The notes below the pieces were generated by a model. It was not told where the DNA came from. It was given only the letters and a program-made list of their open reading frames with translations, and searched no databases. From the NCBI GenBank assembly GCA_023974075.1, contig JAMFTG010000184.1:1-64000 (forward strand): 64,000 bases of DNA, given 5' to 3'. Shown in pieces: positions 10,114-20,570 of this stretch. This stretch comes from Chaenocephalus aceratus (Eukaryota; Chordata; Actinopteri; Perciformes; Channichthyidae). The first letter of the stretch is position 1; the number at the start of each line of letters is the position of its first letter. Made by a program: the position numbers and the translations under genes.

Positions 10114-10854
10114 ATGTCGCCAGAAGACACCAAGTTAAGAGCACTCCCAGTGCCAGGCACAACTGCAGATATTAAGGGGAGAGTAAACACCTGGTCAGAT
10201 GCTGGGACAGTTCCCACTAAAAGACAGAAGAAATGGAACCAAATAGAGGAACTGTTCAAGCAGTGGCAAACGAGAGGATTGATTCCAGCAGATGATCAAC
10301 CTGGACCAACGGAAGCCCATAGAAAAGCTGTAGTTGAATATGAGAATGCTGAATACCTACAACAGGAAAAAGCATGGATCAAAGCCGGACAACCCCCTCG
10401 GTATGGACCTGCTAAAAACGCTATGAAAAAAGCTGAAAAAAGAAAAGTTATGGTTGCAAATCTGATTCTCTATCTAAAATATACCAGCCAGGGATTGACA
10501 AACAGCTTACATGTGGTAGCAGCAGAAGATCTGCCAGTAATGGAAGAACTCGGCAGAAGAGAGGAAGCACTCTGCAGAAGAATAGAAGCAGAACTCGGCA
10601 GAAGAATGGAAGCAGAACTCGGCAGAAGACTGGAGGAACTCGACAGAAGAATGGAAGCAGAACTCATCAGAGGAATGGAAGAGAGACGAAAGGCAGATGA
10701 AGCCCATAATGACATTATTAAAGAAAGACGGAAGGCAGTTGAAGCCCATAATGACATTATTGCAGAAAGACAAAGGGAAGAAGATAAATACCAACAACTT
10801 CTGGCGGAAAAGACAACAAGAAAATGTAAGATTCCAGGACATGGTGGCAGATAG
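10114..10854 (+). CDS. ERV1 Gag N-terminal part (matrix-like) with coiled-coil repeats
   Basis: The open frame encodes 246 residues from ATG 10114 and is the 5' part of a retroviral gag. Residues 1-140 align well with ERV2 Gag, for example WNQIEELFKQWQTRGLIPAD against WNQIEKLLEQWQTRGLIPAD. Residues about 145-190 are short charged repeats built on EAELGRRM. Residues 193-220 hold two copies of a 14-residue unit (KADEAHNDIIKERR and KAVEAHNDIIAERQ). The whole 145-230 region is predicted coiled coil by its heptad-like Leu/Met spacing. ERV2 lacks this segment. After residue 240 the frame shifts out of the homologous reading and stops, and the capsid-like part continues in other frames. Confidence 0.75.
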   Translation: MSPEDTKLRALPVPGTTADIKGRVNTWSDAGTVPTKRQKKWNQIEELFKQWQTRGLIPADDQPGPTEAHRKAVVEYENAEYLQQEKAWIKAGQPPRYGPAKNAMKKAEKRKVMVANLILYLKYTSQGLTNSLHVVAAEDLPVMEELGRREEALCRRIEAELGRRMEAELGRRLEELDRRMEAELIRGMEERRKADEAHNDIIKERRKAVEAHNDIIAERQREEDKYQQLLAEKTTRKCKIPGHGGR

Positions 10855-10919
10855 ACAGAGGAGAGAACAAGAAGAACAAAGAAAACGCCGGACAAAACTA
10901 CTCTCCTGACTATTCCAAT

Positions 10920-11590
10920 GGACAGGGAGATGAAAATGACGACAGCGGAAACGAGCAACATTACCCTGGGACATGCCCCAAAACTAAAAGAACCAAGACC
11001 GGTGCACATACCTCCATGCCATTGATAGCGGCTGGAAGAGGAGGATTTCAATACCAATCATGGACTCACAGGGACATGGAAGCACTAGTGTCAAAGCTAC
11101 CTCCACTGACGAAAGGAGGTCAGAAGTGGGTGAATGATCTGGAGAAGTACACTGTCCAAGACCACCTGTGCTTGGAGACATGAGAGCCCTGCTTGGACGG
11201 ATAGAAGGAAGGACTAGGGGCAAGAGCAGTAGATTCCGAGGCCAATTGCACAAATGACCCAGATGAAACTCCATTCAACTACATCAGGTCGAATTATTGG
11301 GCTGCTATTCGTCACATCTACCCGACAACACGCAGTTTACATGCCCTCAACAGCCTGAGGAAAGGCACGGAGGAAGAAATGCATGCCTTCTTGAAGAGAT
11401 GTGAAGGAGTGTGGGAGGACTGCACTGGAGAACGGCCATGACGTTTCTCCGGCTGTCGTAATGTTGTGGAAGAACGCTGTCATTAAAGCCCTTCCCCGAT
11501 CAGTGCAGGCACGTCTGGAAGAAGTGGTGGGATTGGACAATTAAACCCATTGAAGAATGGAGACTACATCTCATTCACCACGATATGAAA
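10920..11590 (+). pseudogene. ERV1 Gag capsid-like region, frameshifted
   Basis: Translations in alternating frames give a plausible capsid. One holds SWTHRDMEALVSKLPPLTKG near 11060, another FNYIRSNYWAAIRHIYPTTR and LNSLRKGTEEEMHAFLKRCE near 11275-11400, and a third KNAVIKALPRSVQARLEEVV near 11470. Short insertions or deletions and stops separate them, so no capsid can be made from this copy. The order fits the middle of a retroviral Gag between the N-terminal part and the nucleocapsid knuckles. Confidence 0.6.
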
Positions 11591-11820
11591 TACCAGGCAA
11601 CAAAGTGGGAAAATGACGAAGAAATGAAAACACTACAACTACAACTTTTGAAGATAAAAGTAGCTGAGAGAGATACCGAAGCTAATAAAAACAAGAAAGC
11701 GGCAAGGCAAATGGCAACTACAGCAGAGAAGACCATAGAAACGGAGACAGTAATGCAGGCACCGCTAACAGTTCAAGCTCAGGTGGTGCCAGAAAAATCA
11801 GATGCAGTACCAGCAAAGAG

Positions 11821-12450
11821 GTGGAGGAAGATTCCGAGGAAAAAGGCGGAGGAAAGGGTTTCAAGAAAGTGGGATGTTACACATGCGGTCAGATGGACAA
11901 TTGGTCCAGAGATTGTCCGCATCAACAAATACAAAACCCACCACAAGTACTACAATACAATCCTACACAATTCCAACCTCAGACACAACGGTGTTATCCC
12001 CAAGTACAGCAGACACCTGTGTATCTTCAACAGCAAGTACAGCCACAAGCACCGCAGTATCTTCAACAGCAGACACCTGTGTATCTTCCTACCCAAGTAC
12101 AGCCGCAAGCACAGGTATACACTCCCATACAGCATCAACAAAAGGGACAATGGAGAGGAAGAAGGAATGATGGCTGCTTCATATGTGGAGATTGTAGACA
12201 TCTGGCCAGAGATTGCCCCACTCAGCAATATCCACCACAAGGTAGCACCCCACAATACAGAGGAGAACCAGTGTTAGATATTAGAAATATTGAGGCGGAA
12301 GCATATGCCAGGGCCATGACGAATATTTCTGTTGGATCAGGTTTATTGGGTAAATGTAAAAATCCACAAGATGAACTCGTTGCAACCTGTATGGAGTGGA
12401 CCATGGGAAGTTGTAGAACGCACTGCAGATGCACTCCGGATCAAAGTTAA
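11821..12450 (+). pseudogene. ERV1 Gag nucleocapsid with two Cys-His knuckles
   Basis: This frame begins in basic sequence and contains CYTCGQMDNWSRDC, where the usual His of the CCHC knuckle is Asn. A 90-residue Gln/Pro/Tyr-rich spacer of imperfect repeats (VYLQQQVQPQ, VYLPTQVQPQ) follows, and then CFICGDCRHLARDC, a canonical C-x2-C-x4-H-x4-C knuckle. These knuckles bind retroviral RNA. The frame then runs to EPVLDIRNIEAEAY, likely already integrase, and past about 12320 it reads an out-of-frame shadow of integrase. A deletion has therefore fused nucleocapsid almost directly to the end of pol. Confidence 0.75.
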
Positions 12451-12526
12451 AAAGGGAACATGTTGGCACCCACTTACACATTGTGTAGCCGTACCGCCAC
12501 CTTTCCTGAAACGGCACGGCAGTTAG
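12332..12526 (+). pseudogene. ERV1 integrase C-terminal remnant
   Basis: A 64-residue frame has the signature of the retroviral integrase C-terminal domain: DQVYWV, PVWSGPWEVVERTADALRIK and a closing WHPLTH. Protease, reverse transcriptase, RNase H and the integrase catalytic core are all missing between the nucleocapsid (ending about 12250) and here. ERV2 keeps a different slice of the same domain at 61564-61683. The frame stops at 12524-12526. Confidence 0.7.
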
Positions 12527-15500
12527 AACTGATTTTGGAAAAACTGGTACAAAACAATAAGGAATTGAACATTTTTTACAAGGACAGCACCAGGAGATGA
12601 GTAAACTCAATAATCTGTAGAGTGTAAATACATTGAGAAAAACACATTTTACACTCGAACTGTTTGCACATCATAGACAAGGAATTTAGACAATATAAAT
12701 AAATGTTCAGCACAAGTAATAAGTATAATGGAAAGTAGACATAGGCCTACACTTGCGTCAAATGTCATTACTGTGATCTGATTAGTGTGCTCTGCAGGTT
12801 TACTATTGTAACGGTGGGATTTAAAATATTGGAGATGTTCTTTCGTAGTGTGTGGAATATGTGATGCTGGAAACATGTACGTTTTTCAATTTATAGGAGA
12901 AAATGGTTTCCTGTAAGAGTTGTTGGATAAATATGTAGCAATGGATGAAACAATTTTAGAGTGAGGTTTTGTAATATCATTAGTAGACATCAATTATGTT
13001 GTTAGATGGCATTTAACAATTAAGACAGATAGTATGATTAGAAAGAGTCGAAGTGGAAAGGGTTGGATTTATTTAACCTCAGTGTGCTAGACTTCCTATA
13101 GGTAATGCGTCCCGAGACCTGGACTCCCCCTCTGAGTTAGAAAGGCTACGATCCCGACCCTCCAAGCAGACAAAAGACCTAACCCAACAGGAGACTCCTC
13201 CTTCTCCATCGAACAGACAGAGAACCAGAGCTGAAACAACAACAAGACTGCAGCCAGAAACTATCTCCACCTGTGGCATCCAGAACAGCTTGCTGACAGG
13301 CAGAGATCTACGCTCATCAGTCCTCAGACGGGACCATGAAGTTCCAAGCTGAGCACAAGAGCAAAGTGTGGGACATGAGAGCAGAATCCGCCCTCCATAG
13401 AAACAGCAGGGAGACTGTAAAGGAGGAGATGAAATGCAAAGCAGTGCAAGAACATTGGCATGATGGGGGCTGCAGATGTAACTGGGCCAATGGCTGCCTA
13501 ATAGAGTTACAGCTGATGGATTGAACAGCTGATGGACTGAAGAGAAGACAGAATCAGAGGAGTTGGCATGGTCGATTAGAAGTGAGGTCGGGGTCACGGC
13601 TTGAGAAAACCAGAGGAGGAGAAAGGGAGAACGGGAATGAGTGAGTTTACACATAAACACACTTATTCACAAAACGCACATTTAAAGCATAAATACGTAA
13701 AGACAAAAAGATTTATTAAATTAATTGGTAAATTAAAAATAGCAGTCGAGAGGAAACTATTAAAGTAAAATGAGAATCATCCTAAAACACACTGAGGGTT
13801 AAAGGGGGAGACATGACAGAGTAGAACCATATTCTTCAATCTTTTCATCATGTTAACAAAATATTCTTTAAGAGATTTTTATTCACGTGTGAATAAAGTA
13901 GTGATCTCATTTGTAACTTACAATATTGATCACCATTAAAGGGATAGTTTTAGGAACCACTCTATAAGACAAATCTTTATCTGTATGGATAATGTTAAAG
14001 GGAGAGCTAGTGCCAAGCCAGATATAGTATTCCAATCTAAGGAATTGATTTCACCATTGTGGCATAGTTATTACCATATGAAATGACTTCTGTTTTTAAA
14101 TCCTTGATAAAGGAGGGAGTAATTGTTGCATGTTTGGACACCCAAGGTTCCACACACTGCTAAAGAGTTTAACATTGATTTTTAGGTTGACCAGAATTGA
14201 AGATGAGCTATGAAATGCATAGCAGAGCTACACAGATCCTAGTAATGTTTTGACACAAGATAATAGTGATCTACACACGTTTCTGAATCTATCTATTAGA
14301 CATTTTAATACTAATTAGGTGTAAATGAATTGCAGTAGTAGTACTCTAAGGAAGTGAGTTTTGTACCAAGTTTCAGGAAAGGTGGGAGGCAGAAAGTCCC
14401 AATGAAAAGTTAGAAACATCTTGAAAGTCATAGTTGAAATCGTGAATGAATAAGGAATGGCACTCCGCATATGATATATTTTTGTAGATAAAGGGTACCC
14501 GCCTATGCTGAATTACCTCTGAAAAGACTCTGCAGAGCACGACATGGCCAAAAGACCCAGACCAAATGACCTTTGACCCTGACTGACAGTGTGACAAAAG
14601 CACTGTCCATGACTGACTCTGGGGTGTACCTGACCAAACCTGACTTGACAACCAGACGGTGTGAGTGTGAATGAATGCCGGCATGTGATCAGTGTAACTG
14701 CATGATTCTAAAACAATAACTAACCAAGCATGTTTTTGGACTAACATATTATTTTGGAGCTCCAAGGGAAACGAGAGGTTTCCTAAAAATTCCACAAAAG
14801 GGGAAACCGTACATGTGACCCGTTTCTAATCTACTTGATATTTTACTTCCACAGGAGTTGGCGGTTTGCAAATGTCAAACTAAAATCTGAAGGACGGAGA
14901 GAAAACACTTCTTTTCACTGAAGTGTTTAATGTGGAAATAATGATAATGGATGTAAAATTGTAAATAATGTTTGTTATGTCCCTAACCAATATTTACCTG
15001 ACAGTTTTTTCCCCCTCCCCATTACAGGGTTTTGTTACACATGAGTTCATGTGTAAAAAGGGGGGAGTGTGTATAATGTCAACATGGCTGTAAAATTCAC
15101 AATTTAAAATTTTCTTTTAAGGATTGACAGAAACCTACCGCCCCAACCCAGATGTTCAAACTGAGCATTGAATGATAGTTTTATAATACTGTTTGATGGA
15201 TGTTGACATGTTTCTAATATTGATTGAGTTATAACGGGTAACACAGATGCAGAATCAGTGGCCAAGGGGCTACCAGAGAGATGTAATTCCAGAATGGAAT
15301 ACCGAAGAAGTTGACCTGTGATAATTAAACAATTTTGTAATATTTTAACAGGTATTAGAGTAACTGAGGTTTGAAATGTAGAAAGAACATATTACAGTTA
15401 AGCTAAAACATAGTAATGTAATGAGACCGAATTTAATTTAGACAACATCTTGTAACTAGCCTGTTAAAGAATTAGAAGTAAAAGCCATAGACTTTATTGT

Positions 15501-16238
15501 TTAGTTCATTATGAGGATATACATTTAATTTAAATTCATAATAGAAAGACATTTGATGAAAGTATGTTGGAATTCTGTATTCATTTTTCAGCTTGATAAT
15601 AGACAGGTGGAAGCCGTATTGCCAGGTGCAATCGATGGGATTTCTGCACACGATCCAAGCAGAGAATGACGTACCTTACAGGACAGATACACTCAGGAAA
15701 TCATTCACTCTGACAGCATCATGACTTTAGTTGTTTTTGAATCCATAATGAAATTGTATTACATAACGTTAGTGTGTGTCTTTACCACAAACAGGAATAG
15801 TGCATTGTTATATTTAGATTTGAGAAAGATTACAAGGATTTTATTTAGTTCACCATGAAGATGTTTTTTGTTTGTAACATATGCCCAGCAGTAAGATTCA
15901 AATATCAGCAGGTTCTGAATTATTATTCCTCTGTCCCACAACCAACAAGAATGTGGATGGGGAGAACTATATCTACTAGAACCAGCAGAGATTCATAAAT
16001 TACACCAGATACAGTAAGAAGATGATTTATGATGTGAAAGGAGGGAGTCAGACGTTTTCCATACCAAGCTAATTGCTGCTATTTTACGAAGTGACATTAG
16101 AGGTTTAAGCTAGAAGTTATGCACAAATGAAAAACTTCATAATTATCATGAATATGTATTCTTATTTGTTTTTTTACTTTTATGAGTTATGTACCATGCA
16201 ATGTTCGGATGAAGAATTCATTGATTTCAATATTATTT
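12527..16238 (+). other. ERV1 3' internal region, degenerate
   Basis: About 3.7 kb without a convincing frame. The segment 12640-13330 is homologous to ERV2 62640-63260 and so belonged to the parental element, where env would be expected. It includes a single copy of the CATCCAGAAC/TCTCCACCTG unit (about 13262-13295) that is amplified in ERV2. Purine tracts of the form AAAGGAGGGAG occur at 14109-14119 and 16037-16047, and a hairpin-plus-purine-tract module at 15037-15067. A 423-bp minus-strand frame at 14373-14795 has no recognisable feature. Confidence 0.6.
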
Positions 16239-16267
16239 ACATACCTTAAAAGGTATGTAAGGAGGGA
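16239..16267 (+). promoter_or_regulatory. ERV1 polypurine tract preceded by a hairpin
   Basis: A perfect 9-bp inverted repeat (ACATACCTT at 16239-16247 and AAGGTATGT at 16250-16258) is followed immediately by AAGGAGGGA (16259-16267) and one base later by the 3' LTR. The tract is the plus-strand primer expected at this place. The hairpin beside it also occurs at two internal purine tracts. Confidence 0.75.
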
Positions 16268-16268
16268 T

Positions 16269-16858
16269 TGTTAGAAATTAAAATCAATGTTGATATGGCG
16301 TAATTTGAATTAAATACACTATTTAATTTAAATCAGTTTTATTCTGAAAAACCTGAAGTTCACTAACTATTAACTTAATACTTTTATTCTGAAAATGCTT
16401 CACTTCCGGTTAGCATGTGGCGAAATGCTGCATTTTGAAACCATGAATCAACGGTGTGAAATGACATGTGGTGTTGTACACAGAGCACACTGGGGTTAGC
16501 ACTCATCTATTGCCGCTGAATAACGTTTATTAGGGAATGTTTAAATAACCACAGACATCAGAATGATGTAATTTAACGACAGAACAAGGCAGGAATTGCA
16601 TTGGACCCGCCCCCCCGACGACGTCGGCCAATAGGAGAAGACCTCAGATGACAACAGGAAGAGCAAGCCAAAGATTGACCTCTTCCTCCGGCTGACCCGG
16701 ACTGACCGGACGCATGGGGAGAGCCGCCTCCACTCCATATTTCATGTTGTAATGTACACCACCGCATCTTTTGTGTAATTAAATGCTGTTAACTTTTATA
16801 AGCTTCCCTTGACTCTTTTCAGTCTCTCCTGCCTTCAGGGCTCTAGAATTTACTAACA
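16269..16858 (+). repeat. ERV1 3' LTR
   Basis: 590 bp, same limits as the 5' LTR. Compared by eye, the differences are the dinucleotide in AACGGTGTGAAATG (5' LTR has GGTGGAAAATG) and one missing G in ACAAGGCAGG. It is followed by the CTAC target duplication and the continuation of the duplicated block. Confidence 0.92.
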
Positions 16859-16860
16859 CT

Positions 16861-16950
16861 ACCGTCTAACAGCTACAGTCTAACAGCTACAGTCTAACAG
16901 CTATCGTCTAAAAGCTAAAGTCTGAAAGCTAACGGCTATCGGCTAACAGC
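16861..16950. repeat. 14-bp tandem repeat, copy 1
   Basis: About six imperfect units of the form AGTCTAACAGCTAC, with variants TCGTCTAAAAGCTA and AGTCTGAAAGCTAA. The paralogous arrays are shorter: about four or five units at 36461-36530 and two or three at 41011-41045. The array length therefore changed after duplication. It is also the ERV1 target site. Confidence 0.7.
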
Positions 16951-17650
16951 TACAGTTATTATTCCAGTTCGGCTTTGGGGAGTAACAGTTGATTTGTAAT
17001 GCTCAGCTGACTTTATGTTAGTTATTTATTACACCAGTTGTCTTTAAGACGGTTTTGAGTTGTTGTGTTGGTGCTCTTTGCCATAGATATGGTTTTAAAT
17101 GTATGCTAACTAGCTTATTAGCATCGCCATTCACCACGACGTAGCATTTTCCCATTGAAATGAATGGGGTTCTTCAGTTAGCTGCTAACGCTAAGCTAAG
17201 CGACGGTTTAGCTCATTAGATAAATAGATATACTTTATTTAAATAATGATTTATCTTAAACTGGGAAATGATTGTGTCCCAGCAGAAGTGTTTTCAGGCA
17301 TTACACGAGTTAAACATATTTAAAAGATGCAATAAGATAATAAAAATGAAGCATTAGCAGCAAGTATACACACAGGACACATATCACTAGAGTATCTAAA
17401 GAATACACAATATACAGAAAATACTGTATACATGGAGTACATTAAACAGTCTCACTAGCTAATGTTTGCTTTCTGTGTTAACTTAGTGATAGTTTCACAC
17501 GGATAGCGTTATAACCGTGGTTCAAACATCCATTAATGTCACTTTCTATGTGAATAAAGTCATTTTAATGAAATAAAAGTGAACTAACTGTGAGCTGTAA
17601 GTTAGAATGTAAGTTGCTACACAGATTATGATGAATTATAAGGATATTTT
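16950..17650. repeat. Segmental duplication block A, copy 1 (with a LINE 3'-UTR-like piece)
   Basis: This sequence occurs three times: here, at 36514-37105 and at 41038-41726. It includes GCTAACGCTAAGCTAAGCG and a stretch resembling a minus-oriented fish LINE 3' UTR (AGATATACTTTATTT followed by AAACTGGGAAATGATTGTG). No coding frame is seen. At 17640 this copy has a 10-bp filler (AGGATATTTT) in place of 540 bp present in copy 2 (41727-42266), and those 540 bp hold the candidate first coding exon. Confidence 0.8.
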
Positions 17651-18170
17651 AAGGACTGCCCGATGGCCCGGGGCCGTCTAGTATCTAGCTCGGGCAAGGA
17701 AGCCTCACCTGCTGGGTGCCCGATCGGGCAATCTATCATGCCAGTATAATGCAGCTCGCGGATCCAGTAATGAGGGACCCGACAGTGAAACTAAACATAT
17801 CTATAACTAGTTACGGTAGTTTGAGAGGTCATTAAAATAGCTACGTGTGATATTCTAACCTGAAGTGTGTGTTTTGTCCGCTCACCGCTGCAGCTGATCT
17901 CTCTCTCCCGTCAGATCAGACTTCACTCGCGTTTATGTCCATATCGATCAGATGCAGCTAGTTCTAGCTAATGATAGACTACCTGCTTATTAAAAGACAC
18001 CTGAACAATAAGTGTCGCTATGCAACCGGGTGAGGCCACAAAGTATAGCGCAGCATTATGCATGTGTTTACATGCCCACCGGAACCCCGAGGCATTACCA
18101 ACAGATCAACGCACAATCAACCCATCCAGGACATCTCTTTCTCCACATTACGTGTTAGACATTAGAGTTG
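17651..18170. repeat. Block A continuation (paralogous to 42267-42786)
   Basis: Nearly identical to copy 2. In copy 2 it begins with CAGGGCTCGACATT, which looks like the terminus of a hAT element, but that end is deleted here. The frame starting at ATG 18020 runs into the minisatellite and is not a credible gene. The block ends at the 20-bp array. Confidence 0.75.
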
Positions 18171-18570
18171 ACTCTTCTTGTCTGTCACATCCTCTTCTTG
18201 TCTGTCACATCCTCTTCTTGTCTGTCACATCCTCTTCTTGTCTGTCACATCCTCTTCTTGTCTGTCACATCCTCTTCTTGTCTGTCACATACTCTTCTTG
18301 TCTGTCACATCCTCTTCTTGTCTGTTACATCCTCTTCTTGTCTGTCACATACTCTTCTTGTCTGTCACATCCTCTTCTTGTCTGTCACATACTCTTCTTG
18401 TCCGTCACATCCTCTTCTTGTCTGTCACATCCTCTTCTTGTCTGTCACATACTCTTCTTGTCTGTCACATACTCTTCTTGTCTGTCACATACTCTTCTTG
18501 TCTGTCACATACTCTTCTTGTCTGTCACATCCTCTTCTTGTCTGTCACATCCTCTTCTTGTCTGTCACAT
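18171..18570. repeat. 20-bp minisatellite, 20 copies (copy 1)
   Basis: Twenty head-to-tail units of CCTCTTCTTGTCTGTCACAT, the first base varying between C and A, plus two single-base variants (TCTGTTACAT, TCCGTCACAT). All three plus-strand frames stay open through it because the unit lacks in-frame stops, so the translated Ser/Cys/Leu repeats are artefacts. The paralogous array at 42787-43267 has 24 units in a different order of C and A variants. Confidence 0.95.
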
Positions 18571-19316
18571 AACAGCTAAACATGGAGCCTGCAGGCAGGC
18601 TCCATGGAGCTGTCAGCTCCGGACTGCGCACAATGCGTACATGAAGCGCTTCGTCATGAACGCAAGAAATCTACCCTCATTGGCTTAGAATCTGATTAGA
18701 AAAAAATTACTTCCCACACAGCGATCCGTGCACAGAGAGCGGGTTGTTTGCAGGTGCAGAGGTTTTAACCAGAAAACTAATATGTGAGGATCAAAAGTAC
18801 ATCTGTACAACTTTTTTCTGTATTTGGATTTTATTTACATGAACATGAAACGGAACACATTTGTGTGCTTTGAAAAACACAAGTGTGGATCCTTCCGTGT
18901 GCACGTGTGTGTTATGAGACTGCTCTGAGCCCATGCCTCTCGACTGCTGCTCGGGTCTGCTCGGTCGGCTTCCGGGTGAGGAGGCATTCCTTCAACCAAC
19001 TTACAGTTGATAACATTACATTTTGAACAGGGGCCATAATAGTGTACATAATGTTTGTTTGGGCAGTTACAACTGAATGTAATGTTTTCTACTTGTTTCC
19101 ATCTGGAAGGCATCTGCCTTCATCACATGGAAAGTGTCTTGACCAACAACTCAAGTGTTTCTATAGCTATGCAGGCATGAAGCGAGCAAACACAAGCAAG
19201 AACAAACAAGGGAAATGAAGAACACAATTGAAATTGTATAATATTGTGGTGTTCATCTTATAATTCAGTCTAGAGAACCAGGCGGCATCGAGTCCTGCAC
19301 ACATCCACATGTTCTA
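18571..19316. other. No recognisable gene; copy-1-specific sequence
   Basis: This stretch is absent from copy 2, where the array is followed by a different element (43268-44107). It starts with a short palindrome-like GGAGCCTGCAGGCAGGCTCC (18581-18600). A minus-strand 92-residue frame (19113-18835) with several Cys has no recognised domain. I see no promoter or RNA gene. Confidence 0.5.
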
Positions 19317-19605
19317 GGGGAGGCCCGAACCCTTCGTGCGTCTATTGGGCTCAGGGCCATCTAAGCTAATCCTTAAAGTCACGCACTGTAATGGTATACG
19401 TACCCGTACCGAAATTATTGGGTATTTTTTCTTCCTCTCTGTGGGGGCTCCGGTCACCTTCTGTTTCAGCTGCCTGGTATATGTGTATCCCCATCCCCTG
19501 CCTGACAATAATCAGCACAGATGAGCTATTAGATTTCCTTAAACTAAACAAATAAGCGTCAGTTAAGTAAACCTCAAGTAAATAACAGTGAAAGTGAGAC
19601 GGACA

Positions 19606-19815
19606 CTAGCTACAATATATTGAGTAGTATATTCTTACCTGTCCATCCATCTTCACCACCTCTGCTGTTATCTTCATGAAAATAATGTCCTTAGTTTCAT
19701 TGTCATCCAGGAAAGCCAGGTCTTTGAAGCGGGGATCCAGTGCTGAGGCGTAGTGGAGGAGGTCTTGGAGATATGTGTAGCGACCATCAAAGTCCCGTCT
19801 GAATCGCCCCTTCAA
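19606..19815 (-). pseudogene. hAT transposase core fragment
   Basis: A 69-residue frame includes YLQDLLHYASALDPRFKDLA and a following FMKITAEVVKM. This matches the helix-rich part of hAT/ZBED-type transposases that precedes the C-terminal dimerisation domain. Both ends are lost and the frame runs into unrelated residues after DGQ. It lies in opposite orientation to the C-terminal fragment at 20131. Confidence 0.65.
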
Positions 19816-20130
19816 CGCTAACTTTTAAAAGTGGTTGCCAGGCTGGCAGCCAGGCATCAGCTTTTGGTTGCCAAAACTGAAAATACGGTTTTCGTTTTTA
19901 GACAGCTTATATTTTAAATAATGAAGATACTATCCGGTTATACATTACGCGGCTGGCAATACATCGAGCTTTCACTCATTTGAAAAGGCATCAGCGAACG
20001 TGAATATCACCGGTACCAAAAGAAAACGGACTGAAGTGCAAACCCAACTCCCGCTAGCATGTAGCCTCCACCGCTCGCAGAGAGTTCAGACCGAGCCAGA
20101 GCTATTACCAACGCCAAGTATCCTCGTGTT

Positions 20131-20290
20131 GCCATGGTAGCAAAGCGCTACCTGGCTGTGCTGCCTCTGTCCCTAGAGAGGGTGTTCTCCACAGCAGGAG
20201 ACATGCTAGTGCCAGCAGATCTGCCCTTTCTGCAGCCATGTGGACGAGTTCATCTTTCTTTAGACGACATGAAAACACAACGACAAGCAA
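20131..20290 (+). pseudogene. hAT transposase C-terminal dimerisation fragment
   Basis: The frame starting near 20134 reads VAKRYLAVLPLSLERVFSTA followed by GD. The motif AKRYLA...ERVFSTAGD is the hallmark of the hAT C-terminal dimerisation region. The residues between, normally PATSTPS-like, are replaced, and the downstream part is divergent. No BED finger or catalytic core is attached in this orientation. Confidence 0.65.
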
Positions 20291-20570
20291 GTCCTGGTGC
20301 CACGCTGCTGCTCAGGAACAGTGCAGTTCAGATGCAGGTTATTTCAGTTCATCCACATGCTGCACCTCAATGTTCATTTCATTAGATTCTGTATTTATTT
20401 GAGTGAATATTCACAGTTTAATAATAATTTAAAAACTATATATTTTATGTTTTGTGATAATTGTTTCTGCGGTACCGAAAACGTACCGGACTGAACCGTG
20501 ACCTAAAACCCGAGGTACGTACGGAACCAAAATGTTTGTGAACCGCTACACCCCTACCGTATACAGACCA

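Larger units (their letters stand above)
8404..16858 (+). mobile_element. ERV1: endogenous retrovirus with near-identical LTRs and no usable pol
   Basis: An 8,455-bp element is bounded by LTRs at 8404-8994 and 16269-16858 and flanked by the direct repeat CTAC (8400-8403 and 16859-16862). Order: 5' LTR, primer binding site for tRNA-Asn, about 1.1 kb leader, broken gag (10114-12450), only the C-terminal part of integrase (12332-12526), about 3.7 kb of undecipherable sequence, polypurine tract, 3' LTR. By eye the LTRs differ by two adjacent substitutions and one indel in about 590 bp, so the insertion is recent. The paralogous blocks at 36450 and 41010 lack it. A related element, ERV2, starts at 56351. 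The class cannot be fixed without pol; the Gag with two Cys-His knuckles is retroviral. Confidence 0.88.
19317..20570. mobile_element. Degraded hAT (ZBED-like) transposon remnant with opposed fragments
   Basis: The right end reads GTGAACCGCTACACCCCTA, whose reverse complement TAGGGGTGTAGCGGTTCAC is like the terminus of a common fish hAT group. Inside, a minus-strand piece (19815-19640) contains LHYASALDPRFKDLAFLDDN, found in hAT/ZBED transposases. A plus-strand piece (20131-20280) contains AKRYLAV and ERVFSTAGD from the C-terminal dimerisation region. The two fragments face each other, so an internal inversion or two insertions occurred. The left limit is approximate. Confidence 0.6.

Noticed and set aside
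12281..12610. 109-codon minus-strand frame with Cys residues
   Set aside because: Antisense to the integrase C-terminal remnant; no conserved pattern.
14100..14175. Possible RT finger remnant (LIKEGVIV) in ERV1
   Set aside because: The few matching residues overlap a purine tract and are followed by no NTP-type motif; position after integrase would be out of order. Too weak to list.
14373..14795. 140-codon minus-strand frame inside ERV1
   Set aside because: No domain, antisense to the element, and no counterpart visible in ERV2.
18171..18570. CRISPR-like regular repeats (also 42787-43267, 43642-44027, 63185-64000)
   Set aside because: The units are head-to-tail with no unique spacers, and the setting is a vertebrate genome; these are minisatellites.
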